Numbered from the stretch's first letter, positions 1 to 8,914 are shown. The stretch is 45,180 nucleotides of DNA from Novosphingobium endophyticum (GCF_014640675.1 NZ_BMHK01000030.1:1-45180), one strand, 5' to 3'. Program-made: numbers and translations. Notes: generated from the letters alone by a model not told the origin.

Positions 1-492
1 CACATGCAGCGCGATGAGCGGGATCTCTCCCACCATCAGCTGTTCGCCGTCCGCAACGAGCCGGTCGAACTGCGAACCGTCGCGCGCGAACTCGGTACCT
101 TCGTTAAAAATCTTGCCGAACACGTCCTGGACGGTGACGATCTCCCGGCCAATGACGAGCTTGCCGCCGAGTTTTTCCTGGAGGTAGGGAGCGGCTGACA
201 AGTGATCGGCATGGGCGTGGGTCTCCAGGATCCAGTCAACCGTGAAGCCCTGCGCCTGAACGTAGGCGATGATCTCATCGGCGGACTCGAAGCTGGTCCG
301 ACCCGAGGGCTGATCGAAGTCCCACACGCTGTCCACGATCGCTGCCCGCTTCGTCATAGGATCGCTGACCACATAGCTCGCAGTGAAGGTCGGCTCGTGG
401 AAGAACGCTTTCACGTGCGGCGCGCGCACCTCCCCGGCTCGAACCGCGCGAACGAGGACGATCGCCTGCTCGATGACGGTGTCGTTGGTCAT
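1..492 (-). CDS. MBL-fold metallo-hydrolase, persulfide dioxygenase type (partial)
   Basis: The gene starts at an ATG at 492 and runs off the left edge, so 164 N-terminal codons are visible and the C-terminus is missing. The metal-binding motif THAHADHL (H92, H94, D96, H97) marks a metallo-beta-lactamase fold. The N-terminal layout (a short leader, YVVSDP, AAIVDSVWDFD, then the HxHxDH motif) is that of the ETHE1/Blh group, non-haem iron enzymes that oxidise glutathione persulfide to sulfite. It lies 17 bases downstream of an ArsR repressor of the sulfide-sensing type on the same strand, so the two are probably one operon for sulfide detoxification. The substrate is inferred from family and context. 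Confidence 0.85.
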   Translation of the reverse strand, partial: MTNDTVIEQAIVLVRAVRAGEVRAPHVKAFFHEPTFTASYVVSDPMTKRAAIVDSVWDFDQPSGRTSFESADEIIAYVQAQGFTVDWILETHAHADHLSAAPYLQEKLGGKLVIGREIVTVQDVFGKIFNEGTEFARDGSQFDRLVADGEQLMVGEIPLIALHV

Positions 493-509
493 AATTCGTC
501 TCCGATTGC

Positions 510-851
510 CTAGGCTTTGACGGGTCCGTGACCCAGGTCCGGACAGAAAATGTCGTGAAGCAGCACGAGTATCTGTTGCGCGCGCGGATCGCATATCCGG
601 TAATATACGCTCTGCGCCTCCTTGCGGGTCGCCACGAGACCCTCCTCCCGCAGCCTTGCGAGATGCTGGGACAGCGCCGACTGGCTGAGCCCGATCCGCT
701 CGACCAGATCACCCACCGCCAACTCCCCTCTCTCGGCCAGATGGCACAGCACGAGCAGGCGGCTCTCGTTCGACAGCGTACGGAGCAGCGCAGCGGCTTC
801 CGCGGCCTGTTCCTCAAATGGGAACGATGATGATGTTACAACTTTTTTCAT
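510..851 (-). CDS. ArsR-family repressor, SqrR/BigR-like
   Basis: A 113-residue winged-helix protein with the ArsR recognition-helix pattern SQSALSQHLARLREEGLV at about residues 57-74. Cysteines sit at 36, 87 and 103. The 36/103 pair has nearly the spacing of the two redox cysteines that form a polysulfide bridge in SqrR and BigR (for example 41/107), so it probably senses reactive sulfur rather than a metal. It is upstream of the MBL-fold gene on the same strand. A palindromic operator-like site lies just before its start codon, which fits autorepression that is relieved by persulfides. The sensing role is inferred; the fold is clear. Confidence 0.85.
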   Translation of the reverse strand: MKKVVTSSSFPFEEQAAEAAALLRTLSNESRLLVLCHLAERGELAVGDLVERIGLSQSALSQHLARLREEGLVATRKEAQSVYYRICDPRAQQILVLLHDIFCPDLGHGPVKA

Positions 852-854
852 AAG

Positions 855-880
855 GTAACTCTAATTTAGATAACTCTAAT
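855..880 (-). promoter_or_regulatory. Probable operator of the ArsR/MBL operon
   Basis: The AT-rich stretch just upstream of the repressor start contains the inverted repeat TTAGA-TAAC-TCTAA at 866-879. It also contains a direct repeat of TAACTCTAAT at 856-865 and 871-880, a 15-base period. Such short palindromes over the promoter are usual ArsR operators. No binding evidence is available from sequence alone. Confidence 0.6.
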
Positions 881-1222
881 CTTATGTCAAGTCCCTTTGG
901 GTTTTCCCGAGGTATCGCCACACCCGCGCTATCCGGCGACGGGCCGCCAGGCGGTGGTTTGGGGTCGGGCTGGGGCGTGGGCCACATCACCCGCAATCGC
1001 TGCAGGCAGCGTGAATTGGCCCGCCACGCACGGGGGCAGAACGGCTGAAGTTTTAAAACTGTCATGAGCACGAAAAGGAGGCGTTCTTCGCCGATCGGCG
1101 GAGAGCCCAACAAGCTGTGTGCGGGAGATTATCACGCAGTACCTGGACGAACGACCTTCCGGGCCGGTTGCCAATCCAAAGAGTGGTGGCATAGTTTCGC
1201 AAGCCAGTCAGATTGGAGCCGC
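881..1222. other. Intergenic region upstream of the efflux operon
   Basis: About 340 bases without a convincing gene. A reading frame from 1068 can start at a GTG at 1119 and ends in a TGA at 1224-1226 that overlaps the ATG of the ABC gene as ATGA. This could be a tiny leader ORF or the tail of a decayed gene. I do not recognise its peptide. The region must also hold the promoter for the efflux operon, but no clear -35/-10 pair stands out. Confidence 0.4.
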
Positions 1223-1957
1223 ATGACCAATGTCGACCCGACGACCGGATCGCTTGCCTGTGTCTACCGTACCGAAGGCCTGACCAAGGTCTATGGTGAA
1301 GGACCGGCCGCAGTCCATGCGCTGCGCGGTGTCGACCTGGCGTTGCCGGGCGGCGAGATCGTGGTCCTGCTCGGCCCGTCAGGAAGCGGAAAGTCCACCT
1401 TACTGAACATCATCGGCGGGCTCGACCGGGGTACCGATGGCACGATCTGGTTCCGCGACCAGGAACTGAGCGCGATGAGCGACGCGGAGTTGACGCACTA
1501 CCGGCGCGACAACGTCGGCTTCGTGTTCCAGTTCTACAATCTGATGCCGAGCCTGACGGCGCGCGAGAATGTCGAACTGGTGACGGAGATCGCCAAAGAC
1601 CCGATGGAGCCGGAGGAGGCCCTCGCGTTGGTTGGCCTCCACGCGCGCCTCGATCATTTTCCCGCGCAACTTTCGGGCGGCGAGCAGCAGCGGGTGGCGA
1701 TTGCCCGGGCTGTCGCCAAGCGACCCAGGGTCCTGTTCTGCGACGAACCCACCGGCGCGCTTGACAGCACGACCGGCCGCGCGGTGCTCAAGGTACTGAA
1801 GGGTGTCAACGAGACGTTGGGCACCACAGTCCTGATAGTCACGCATGCGGCGGCCACCGCCGGCATGGCGCACCGGGTCATCCATTTCGCCGACGGAAAG
1901 ATCCGCAAGATCAGGGAAAACGAAACCCGGCTCGACCCCGACAAGATTGATTGGTGA
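1223..1957 (+). CDS. ABC transporter ATP-binding protein (LolD/MacB type)
   Basis: A 244-residue ATPase with Walker A GPSGSGKST, the signature LSGGEQQRVAIARA and Walker B LFCDEPTGALD, in the arrangement of the MacB/LolD class that works with FtsX-type permeases. I chose the ATG at 1223: it has TTGGAG a few bases upstream and begins just before the conserved region, whereas the in-frame ATG at 1064 adds 53 residues of low-complexity sequence unlike the family. It is the first gene of a four-gene operon and is separated from the permease by only seven bases. It should energise export or mechanotransmission through the permease below. The substrate is unknown. Confidence 0.92.
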   Translation: MTNVDPTTGSLACVYRTEGLTKVYGEGPAAVHALRGVDLALPGGEIVVLLGPSGSGKSTLLNIIGGLDRGTDGTIWFRDQELSAMSDAELTHYRRDNVGFVFQFYNLMPSLTARENVELVTEIAKDPMEPEEALALVGLHARLDHFPAQLSGGEQQRVAIARAVAKRPRVLFCDEPTGALDSTTGRAVLKVLKGVNETLGTTVLIVTHAAATAGMAHRVIHFADGKIRKIRENETRLDPDKIDW

Positions 1958-1964
1958 ACGCGCA

Positions 1965-4328
1965 GTGAATCCGCTGGACCGCAAATTGTTGCGCGACCTG
2001 TGGCGCATAAAAGGGCAGGCCGCAGCCATCGGCGCCGTGATTGCCGTCGGCGTATTGCTGCTGGTAATGATGACCGGCCTCGTCAGGTCGCTCGACGAGA
2101 CACGCCAGGCCTATTACGAGCGCTATCGCCTCGCCGAAGTCTTCGCGCCGGTCACGCGCGCGCCCGAGAATGTTATCGGCGACCTGCCGGCGATCCCCGG
2201 CGTCGCGGCGACTGAAGGCAGGGTCGCCGGCTATGCGCTGGTCGATCTGGACAGCGTCGACCTGCCGATCCAGGCCCGGATAGTCTCACTGCCCGATTTC
2301 GAGGCGCCGCGGCTTAACGACATCTTCCTCATCGCCGGGCGCCGGCTCGACCCGGCCAATCGGGACGAGATCCTGCTGCTGAAGAGCTTCGCCGATGCCC
2401 ACGACATCAGGCCGGGAGATGCCCTGCGCGTGACGATCCGCGGCGCGCAGCGCGCGTTCAGCGTCGTCGGTCTGGTTCAGGCACCCGAGTTTCTCTATGT
2501 CACTGCGCCGGGTGAGCTTGCGCCCGACGACGAGCGCTACGCGGTGATCTGGATGAGTCGCGCCACCGCGGGCGCGGCCTTCGACATGGAAGGCGCCTTC
2601 AATGAGGCGCTGCTCTCGCTCACGCGCGACGCCCGCGAACCGGCAGTGCTCGAAGCGGTGGACCGTATTCTCGAACCCTATGGCGGGCTCGGCGCCTATG
2701 GGCGCGAAGACCATCTCTCGGATCGCTATGTCAGCGAGGAGATCAACGGCCTCCGCGCGACGAGCGCGATAATCCCGCCGCTCTTCCTCGCCGTGGCCGC
2801 GTTCCTTCTCTACATCGTCATTTCGCGCATGGTGCAGGCCGAGCGCGAACAGATCGGACTGATGAAGGCCTTCGGCTACACCGATCTCGAAGTCGGCGCG
2901 CACTATTTCAAGCTGATCCTGTTTATCGCCGTGAGCGGAGCGATCCTCGGTTGCCTTGCCGGCATCGCCGCCGGGCGGGCGATGGTGGTGCTCTATCTCC
3001 AGTTCTACAAGTTTCCCTTTCTGCTGTTCGAACTTCGGTCGTCCTCGTTCGTTCTGGGCATTCTGGTCAGCGTCTGCGCCGCCTCGGCCGGCGGCTTGCT
3101 CGTGCTGCGCAGAGTCTTCGCGCTGACACCGGCCGTCGCCATGCGCCCCCCGGCACCGGCGGACTACAGCCGCACGGGGGGCGTCGTCCGGAAACTGACC
3201 CGCATACTCGATCAGCCTGGCCGAATGGTTGTGCGGCGCGTCACGCGCCAGCCCGCCCTCATGGGCGGAGCGGTGCTGGGCATCGGCGCGGGCATGGCGC
3301 TCGCCGCCGCGATGACCTCGGTCATGTCAGGGTTCGACCGGACGATAGATGTCAATTTCAACGTGATCGATCGCAGCGATCTCACGGTCAGCTTCACCGA
3401 CCCCAAATCAGACAAGACCATCCTCGAACTGCAGCGCCTGCCGGGCGTGATCGAGGTGGAACCGGTGCGAAACGTATCGGCCGTGCTGCGCAACGGATTG
3501 AGAACCCATCGCGGCGCGGTGGAAGGGCGGATCGCCACGCCTCGCCTCAACCGAGCGGTAACCAGTGAAATGGACGCTATCGACATGCGCGAAGAGGGCG
3601 TCATCCTCTCCACTTCACTGGCCGACAAGCTCCAGATCCGCCCCGGCGAGACGCTGACCGTCGAGGTGCGGGAAGGACGCCAGCCGGTGCTCGAACTGCC
3701 GGTTTTCGGCACCACCGAAAGCCTGCTCGGCTCGCCAGCCTATATGCAAATCGACGCGCTCAACCGGGCGCTACGCGAACCGGACCGGGTCTCGGGCGCG
3801 GCGCTGCGGATCGATTCCGCGCGCAGCGACGAAATCTATCGTACGCTCAAGGACATGCCAGCCGTGGCCAGCGTCAGCCTCAAGGACGAAACGCGCGAAT
3901 CCCTGCAGGAGCTGATGGACAGCGGCGCCGGCGCGATGCGCTATGTGATGGCCGGCATCGCCTTCGTTATCACCTTCGGCATCGTCTACAACTCCGCGCG
4001 CATCGCACAGGCTGAGCGTGAACGTGATCTCGCCAGCCTGCGTGTCCTCGGTTTCACAAAGGGGGAGGCGGCGTTCGTGCTGCTCGGGGAACTGGCGGTG
4101 GTGATGTTTGTAGCCCTGCCGGTGGGGGCGCTGCTGGGCTATGCGCTGTCCTTCGGCATCGCCGCCGGGTTCAGCAGCGACCTCTACCAGATCCCTGCGA
4201 CCTTCGGTCGATCCGACTTCGGCACTGCCGTGCTTGCCGTACTGGCTGCTTCAGTCGCCTCAGGGTGGCTGGTAAAACGCGACGTCGACAGGCTTGAACT
4301 CGTCAGCGCGCTGAAAGCAAGAGAGTAA
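1965..4328 (+). CDS. FtsX-family ABC transporter permease
   Basis: A long permease (787 residues from the GTG at 1965) with the duplicated FtsX layout. One helix lies near residues 18-40. A first large extracytoplasmic domain is followed by three helices at about 268-385. A central helix lies near 430-455, a second large domain follows, and the last three helices occupy about 655-785. The loops RMVQAEREQIGLMKAFGYT and RIAQAERERDLASLRVLGFT are matching post-helix motifs of the two halves. The GTG start places the gene seven bases after the ATPase stop. An earlier in-frame ATG at 1845 lies inside the ATPase gene and is rejected. Duplicated FtsX permeases of this size occur in exporters, here with its own HlyD adaptor and outer-membrane factor. 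Confidence 0.9.
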   Translation: MNPLDRKLLRDLWRIKGQAAAIGAVIAVGVLLLVMMTGLVRSLDETRQAYYERYRLAEVFAPVTRAPENVIGDLPAIPGVAATEGRVAGYALVDLDSVDLPIQARIVSLPDFEAPRLNDIFLIAGRRLDPANRDEILLLKSFADAHDIRPGDALRVTIRGAQRAFSVVGLVQAPEFLYVTAPGELAPDDERYAVIWMSRATAGAAFDMEGAFNEALLSLTRDAREPAVLEAVDRILEPYGGLGAYGREDHLSDRYVSEEINGLRATSAIIPPLFLAVAAFLLYIVISRMVQAEREQIGLMKAFGYTDLEVGAHYFKLILFIAVSGAILGCLAGIAAGRAMVVLYLQFYKFPFLLFELRSSSFVLGILVSVCAASAGGLLVLRRVFALTPAVAMRPPAPADYSRTGGVVRKLTRILDQPGRMVVRRVTRQPALMGGAVLGIGAGMALAAAMTSVMSGFDRTIDVNFNVIDRSDLTVSFTDPKSDKTILELQRLPGVIEVEPVRNVSAVLRNGLRTHRGAVEGRIATPRLNRAVTSEMDAIDMREEGVILSTSLADKLQIRPGETLTVEVREGRQPVLELPVFGTTESLLGSPAYMQIDALNRALREPDRVSGAALRIDSARSDEIYRTLKDMPAVASVSLKDETRESLQELMDSGAGAMRYVMAGIAFVITFGIVYNSARIAQAERERDLASLRVLGFTKGEAAFVLLGELAVVMFVALPVGALLGYALSFGIAAGFSSDLYQIPATFGRSDFGTAVLAVLAASVASGWLVKRDVDRLELVSALKARE

Positions 4329-4331
4329 CCG

Positions 4332-5513
4332 ATGGCTCGAAAGAAGATCACGCGTTTCCATCTGATGGTCGGCGGGGCGGTACTGATCCTCATACTGCTG
4401 ATCTTCGCCTTCTGGCCGAGCGCCGCGGCGGTCGACATGGGCAAGGTCACTCAAGGGGCCATGCAACTGACGATCGATGAGGAGGGGCGCACGCGGGTCG
4501 GCGACAGCTATGTCGTGTCCGCGCCCGCTGCCGGGCGATTGCAACGCGTGGAAGTGACGCCGGGGGACCGCGTCATTGGCGGCCGGACCATCGTGGCGCG
4601 TCTGCTGCCCGCCCCGCTCGACCCGCGCGCCCGGGCACAGGCACACGCCGACGTGGCCGCGGCGCAGGCGGCCTTGCGCGCGGCACAGGACGAAGCGGTC
4701 CGGGCGGCGGCGGAGAAGAAGCTCGCCGGGAATAGCCTGGCCCGAGAGCAGAAGCTGTGGGAACTCGATTCCACGAGCCGTGAAGCGCTCGAGACAGCAC
4801 AGCGCGATGCCGCCACCGCCGCCGCTGCCACCGGCGCGGCAAATTCTATCATTGAAGCGCGGCGCGCGGACCTGGAGCGTGCCCGTGCGGAGCTGGCCGG
4901 CGGCGGGGCCATCTCCATAGTCGCACCCGCATCCGGGCGCGTGCTCAGCGTAGAGCAGGAGAGCGAAGCCACGCTGGACGCAGGCGCGCCGATCTTGGAG
5001 ATCGGCAATGTCAACGGCGACCTTGAAGTGCTCGTGGAACTGCTTTCGACCGATGCGGTGCAGGTCGCGGCGGGCAACCGGGTGCTGATCGACAACTGGG
5101 GCGGCGGCGAGCCGCTGCGGGGCGAGGTCGCGCGGATCGAGCCGCAGGGCTTCACCAAGGTTTCCGCGCTGGGCGTCGAAGAGCAGCGCGTCAACACAAT
5201 CGTCCGGCTCACCGACCCACACACCGGCCAGATCGGCCTCGGAAGCGGCTTTCGTGTCGAGGCGCGCATTGTCGTGTGGGAAGACGACGATGCGATCGTC
5301 GTCCCATCCAGTGCGCTGTTCAGGGAGCAGGGAGACTGGGCCGTCTTCATCGTCGCGGACGGAAGGGCGGAACGCAGAAGCGTAAGGATCGGCCGCAACA
5401 ACGGCGCCCAGGCGCAGGTTCTGGAGGGGCTGCGGAAGGGGGAGACGGTAATTCTCTATCCCGCTTCCGAAATAACGGACGGAACCAGGGTGGAGCGGCG
5501 CGATGCCGGCTAG
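4332..5513 (+). CDS. HlyD-family efflux periplasmic adaptor
   Basis: A 393-residue membrane fusion protein. One N-terminal membrane anchor spans about residues 9-30. It is followed by a split lipoyl/barrel-sandwich domain (VSAPAAGRLQRVEVTPGD and later IVAPASGRVLSVEQE), an alanine-rich helical hairpin at about 95-195, and a beta-barrel and membrane-proximal region to the end. It starts three bases after the permease stop and its end overlaps the outer-membrane gene, which shows tight translational linkage. It should bridge the FtsX-type ABC exporter to the outer-membrane channel. Confidence 0.9.
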   Translation: MARKKITRFHLMVGGAVLILILLIFAFWPSAAAVDMGKVTQGAMQLTIDEEGRTRVGDSYVVSAPAAGRLQRVEVTPGDRVIGGRTIVARLLPAPLDPRARAQAHADVAAAQAALRAAQDEAVRAAAEKKLAGNSLAREQKLWELDSTSREALETAQRDAATAAAATGAANSIIEARRADLERARAELAGGGAISIVAPASGRVLSVEQESEATLDAGAPILEIGNVNGDLEVLVELLSTDAVQVAAGNRVLIDNWGGGEPLRGEVARIEPQGFTKVSALGVEEQRVNTIVRLTDPHTGQIGLGSGFRVEARIVVWEDDDAIVVPSSALFREQGDWAVFIVADGRAERRSVRIGRNNGAQAQVLEGLRKGETVILYPASEITDGTRVERRDAG

Positions 5514-6972
5514 AGCGGCTGTGAGCGCGAAGTTCGCAACGTCCATGGCGGCAGCCGCCTGCCTGTCCCTCGCCGCCTGCACGGTGCCGGGCGACGAGCC
5601 TCCCGAGATCGGCGTTACTATCCCACCCGGCTTCGCCGCGGCGAACGGAGCCCAGGGCGCCGTATACGAGAGGTGGTGGACGCACTTCGGCGATCCGCAA
5701 CTCGACGCCTTCGTCGAAAGGGCCGTGGCGGACAGCACCGCGATCGGCCAGGCAATCGCACGTGTCCGGCAGGCGCGGGCGCGAGCGCGCATCGCCGGAG
5801 CAGATCGGCTGCCGCAGGTCGACGCCTCGCTTTCGGCGACCAGACAGCACTTGTCTCTGGAAAGCCTCGGCATCGTCGTGCCAGGGGACGAACCGAGAGC
5901 CGGACCCTCTTCTTACACAATCGAGACCTACGACCTGTCGGCCAATGTGAGCTGGGAGATCGACCTGTGGGGCAGACTGTCCGCCCAGTCCGCCGCGGCG
6001 CGCGCTGAATTCCTCGGCAGCGAAGCCAGCCTGCAGGCCGTGCGCCAGGTCATCGCCGCGCAGACCGCCCGGACCTATTTCGCCGTCGTCGAAGCGCGCG
6101 AGCAGGTCGAGCTGGCGCAACGGACGGTCGAGAACTACACCGAGGTGGCACGGCAGATCGGCAATCGTGTGGACGTCGGCTCCGCCCAGCCCATCGAGGG
6201 ACAACTGGCGGATGCCAATCTGCGCTCCGCCAGCGCCCATCTCGCGCAACGACGGGAGACGCTCGCCATGCTGACCCGCGAGTTCGACATCCTGTTGCGC
6301 AACTATCCCGATGGCGAGGTCGCCGTCGCCGACGCCCTTCCCACCGTTCCGCCCCCGCCGCCCGCCGGCATCCCGGCGGAGCTTCTGGCCCGCCGGCCGG
6401 ACATTGCCGCTTCGCTGCTGGACCTGCGGGCGGCCGGCTTCCGCCTGACCGCGGCGGAACGCTCCTTCCTGCCGGGCATCACCCTGACCGCCTCGGCCGG
6501 CACCTCCACCACCGAGCTGTCCAATCTGTTCGATCCGGGGGCCTTCATCTGGTCGGTCGCGGGACGCCTGCTCCAGCCGGTCTTCCAGGGCGGCCGTTTG
6601 CGGGCCCAGTTCGAATTGCGCGCCGGCGAGCGCGACGAAGCGCTGCAAAGCTATGCCGACGCGGTCCTGACCGCCTTGTCCGAGGTGGAGATCGCCTTGG
6701 CGGTGGAGGAGTTCCTCGGCGGCCAAGAGCGGGAGCTTGCCGGGGCCGTGGCCGCCGCCGAGCGGGCGGTGGAGATTGCCCGCAATCGCTACGATCTGGG
6801 AAAGGAGCCTTTGCTGACCCTGCTCGAAAGCCAGAGACGGTCCCTCGACGCCCGGTCAAGCCTGCTCGCGGTGCAAAGGCTGCGCCTGGCGAACCGCGTG
6901 GACCTGCATCTCGCTCTCGGAGGAGGATTCGGGCAAGCCGGTGAAAGCGCGGGTACGACCAGCGAAAAGTGA
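5503..6972 (+). CDS. NodT-family outer-membrane efflux lipoprotein
   Basis: A 489-residue outer-membrane factor. The signal peptide ends in the lipobox LAAC with the lipidated cysteine at residue 26. A tandem TolC-like repeat follows, with NodT hallmarks such as WWTHFGDPQLDAFV near the start, WEIDLWGRL in the first half and LLARRPDIAASLLDLRAA in the second. The ATG at 5503 overlaps the adaptor gene by 11 bases. A GTG at 5521 would also give a working signal peptide. It completes a tripartite ABC-HlyD-OMF exporter. A convergent gene begins nine bases after its stop. Confidence 0.92.
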   Translation: MPARAAVSAKFATSMAAAACLSLAACTVPGDEPPEIGVTIPPGFAAANGAQGAVYERWWTHFGDPQLDAFVERAVADSTAIGQAIARVRQARARARIAGADRLPQVDASLSATRQHLSLESLGIVVPGDEPRAGPSSYTIETYDLSANVSWEIDLWGRLSAQSAAARAEFLGSEASLQAVRQVIAAQTARTYFAVVEAREQVELAQRTVENYTEVARQIGNRVDVGSAQPIEGQLADANLRSASAHLAQRRETLAMLTREFDILLRNYPDGEVAVADALPTVPPPPPAGIPAELLARRPDIAASLLDLRAAGFRLTAAERSFLPGITLTASAGTSTTELSNLFDPGAFIWSVAGRLLQPVFQGGRLRAQFELRAGERDEALQSYADAVLTALSEVEIALAVEEFLGGQERELAGAVAAAERAVEIARNRYDLGKEPLLTLLESQRRSLDARSSLLAVQRLRLANRVDLHLALGGGFGQAGESAGTTSEK

Positions 6973-6981
6973 TGGCTTCGG

Positions 6982-7806
6982 CTACGGCCAGGCTGAGAAC
7001 AGCAACCAGCCGCCCCAGGCAATGAATCCATAGCCAAACACCAGCCCCGCAATCTTCCCTCGGGGAAGGAGCTTCTCGACCGCGACGACCATCGAAAGTA
7101 CTGCGATCCAAACCAGGTTCATGACACCGCCGACGAACAACAGGACCATCAAAAGCCAACAACAACCAAGGCAGTAGGAACCGTGGATAAGGCCGAGCCG
7201 AAATGCTCCGGCCGCGCCGGGAGAATGATAGCGCGCGATGAACTCGGCCGGGTTGCGGCACTGCCTCAGGCATGCCTGCTTGGCAGGCGTTAACTGGTAC
7301 AGTCCGGCGGCAATGAGAACGATTGCCGACAGGATACGCTCATCGAACGCCATGATCGCCGGAGACAGCAGGGACGCTCGGTCGAGCAGGATCTGAGCCA
7401 ACGCGGCGGCGATGGAAAACACTCCCCAGGCCACAAGATAGCCTGCCAGAAATGACCATATCGGCGAAGCCGCAGCTGCATAGCTGGCGCGATAGGAACG
7501 GTCATAGAGAAGCACGACGGGTGCTGCGGCCGGCAGCATCATCGCCACCATCATGATCCACCACATCGAAATTGTCAGTGCGACATTGCGCGGCGACCAG
7601 TCTCCCATCGCCATCGCCATCGCCCCGGAAGTCGCATGCGCTGTCGGCGCCCCGCCGGGGTCGAAGGGCGCAAGGGAAAACTGAGCGCCATGCGGCATGC
7701 CGGCGCCACTTGCCAACCAGAGCCACGCAAGGCTGGTCAGCAGGACAAGCCCCCCAATCGTGACGAAGCTGGAAGCGCGCAGGATCCGCGCGATGCCAGA
7801 TGCCAT
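6982..7806 (-). CDS. DUF2182 membrane protein
   Basis: A 274-residue integral membrane protein with about six or seven helices. The DUF2182 hallmark WWIMMVAMMLPAAAPVVLLY lies near residues 103-122 and a second conserved block GLIHGSYCLGCCWLLM contains a CxxCC cluster. The function is not established; such proteins are annotated as putative metal-binding membrane proteins. Its start codon overlaps the stop of the DUF1326 gene by one base (TAATG). DUF1326 and DUF2182 genes are commonly found side by side, which supports a joint role. Confidence 0.88.
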   Translation of the reverse strand: MASGIARILRASSFVTIGGLVLLTSLAWLWLASGAGMPHGAQFSLAPFDPGGAPTAHATSGAMAMAMGDWSPRNVALTISMWWIMMVAMMLPAAAPVVLLYDRSYRASYAAAASPIWSFLAGYLVAWGVFSIAAALAQILLDRASLLSPAIMAFDERILSAIVLIAAGLYQLTPAKQACLRQCRNPAEFIARYHSPGAAGAFRLGLIHGSYCLGCCWLLMVLLFVGGVMNLVWIAVLSMVVAVEKLLPRGKIAGLVFGYGFIAWGGWLLFSAWP

Positions 7807-8438
7807 TATGCGCGAACGACTCCGTGGCTATCGAGGTGCAGGTGTGCGAACTGCGCATAGCTGCTTGCCAGTTCGATCGGTACCGGATCGGTGCCTGTGC
7901 TGGTAGCCGAGCCGACTTCGGCGTACTCATATTCAAAGCCGTCAGGTAAGTGAATGCGCGCCCGGACTTCGCTGCCGTCGACCGGGCTCTTGATCGGCTC
8001 CCCTTCCATGTCGACGTGGCCGGGGATGCGCAGACGGCCCTTGCGTCCTTCGATATCGACTTCGAACTCGATCGGAACAAAAAGCGGATCATGCATGGTT
8101 TCCACCGTCGAGGCGAAGACCGCAAAGAACGTGGCCATGGGATCGGTGTCGCCGCCCGTCATAATTGTCAGTAGTGATGCGCGCTGGGCATCGCTGGCGC
8201 GTTCATCGACAAAAGCGACGCATTCGCCATGGCCATCGTGGATGGGACCAGGCCATTTGAAGATCGCGCCGATCTTGAGGCCCGACAGATCCGTTTCGCC
8301 GTGCCTGCCCTCGTCGATGATCATTCCGAACACTGCGTGGCAATGCCCCTTGTCGGGCAAGCCGCCGAACTGACAGTTGCAGCCATAGTCGCAGGTGCAA
8401 TTGACCAATTCACGGCCCTTGAATTCCCAGTAAGCCAT
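7806..8438 (-). CDS. DUF1326 domain-containing protein
   Basis: A 210-residue soluble protein. The N-terminus carries a dense cysteine-histidine cluster (C14, C16, C20, C22, C33 with H32 and H34) typical of DUF1326, which suggests metal binding, although no activity is known to me. It is the first gene of a two-gene operon with the DUF2182 membrane protein. A reasonable purine-rich ribosome site (GGAGGCAT) precedes the ATG on the minus strand. Confidence 0.88.
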   Translation of the reverse strand: MAYWEFKGRELVNCTCDYGCNCQFGGLPDKGHCHAVFGMIIDEGRHGETDLSGLKIGAIFKWPGPIHDGHGECVAFVDERASDAQRASLLTIMTGGDTDPMATFFAVFASTVETMHDPLFVPIEFEVDIEGRKGRLRIPGHVDMEGEPIKSPVDGSEVRARIHLPDGFEYEYAEVGSATSTGTDPVPIELASSYAQFAHLHLDSHGVVRA

Positions 8439-8471
8439 AAATGCCTCCTGTATGATGTCAGCCAGCCCCGA

Positions 8472-8732
8472 TCAGGCGGCGGAACCCCACAGCCAACAGT
8501 CTATCACCCCCGCCATTCCTATCCAAGCGGCCTTGGTCCGCGCGTCGGCGAGTGAGACAAGCGGATAGGGCCCAATCGCGAGCTTCTTCTCGCGCCCCTC
8601 CCAACGGTACTTCATCCGCCACAGCTTGGTCTCGGACGGATTGACCTGAAGATAAAGACCGCCTCCGTCGCCAAGCTCGTATGCCTTGGCTTTCGGCATT
8701 GCATTTTCGATCGCAAAATCGGTGAGCGCCAT
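8472..8732 (-). pseudogene. Truncated P4-type integrase (N-terminal arm domain only)
   Basis: The first 68 or so residues match the N-terminal DUF4102 arm-DNA-binding domain of P4-like tyrosine recombinases: LTDFAIENAMPKAKAYELGD, then LWRMKYRWEGREKKLAIGPY and SLADARTKA. They also resemble the intact integrase at 30953. The match stops near 8528 and an unrelated tail leads to a stop, so the catalytic R-HxxR-Y domain is gone. It lies about 105 bases downstream of tRNA-Val in the same direction, the standard place for an island integrase. This is a fossil of an element once inserted at that tRNA. Confidence 0.85.
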
Positions 8733-8838
8733 GAATGGGGGCCTTTCCCCGAATTGGACTCGGCGAGGCCAGGCCCTGAAAATACCGCAAATTTCTGCGG
8801 GTTACGGCGCTCAGTGGGACGTGATGGGCCATGATCCG

Positions 8839-8914
8839 TGGTGGGCGGTGACGGGCTCGAACCGCCGACCCTCTCGGTGTAAACGAGATGCTCTACCAAC
8901 TGAGCTAACCGCCC
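8839..8914 (-). tRNA. tRNA-Val(TAC)
   Basis: 76 bases with a complete cloverleaf: acceptor GGGCGGT/ACCGCCC, D-arm GCTC/GAGC, anticodon stem TCTCG/CGAGA around the loop TTTACAC (anticodon TAC), T-arm with GTTCGAG, discriminator A and encoded CCA at 8839-8841. The 3' end points toward the truncated integrase. Confidence 0.95.

Noticed and set aside
1064..1222. N-terminal extension of the ABC ATPase from the ATG at 1064
   Set aside because: The 53 extra residues do not resemble the family and no ribosome site precedes them. The ATG at 1223 has both.
4260..5873. 537-codon minus-strand frame opposite the HlyD and NodT genes
   Set aside because: Antisense to clearly recognised efflux genes, with no recognisable domain.
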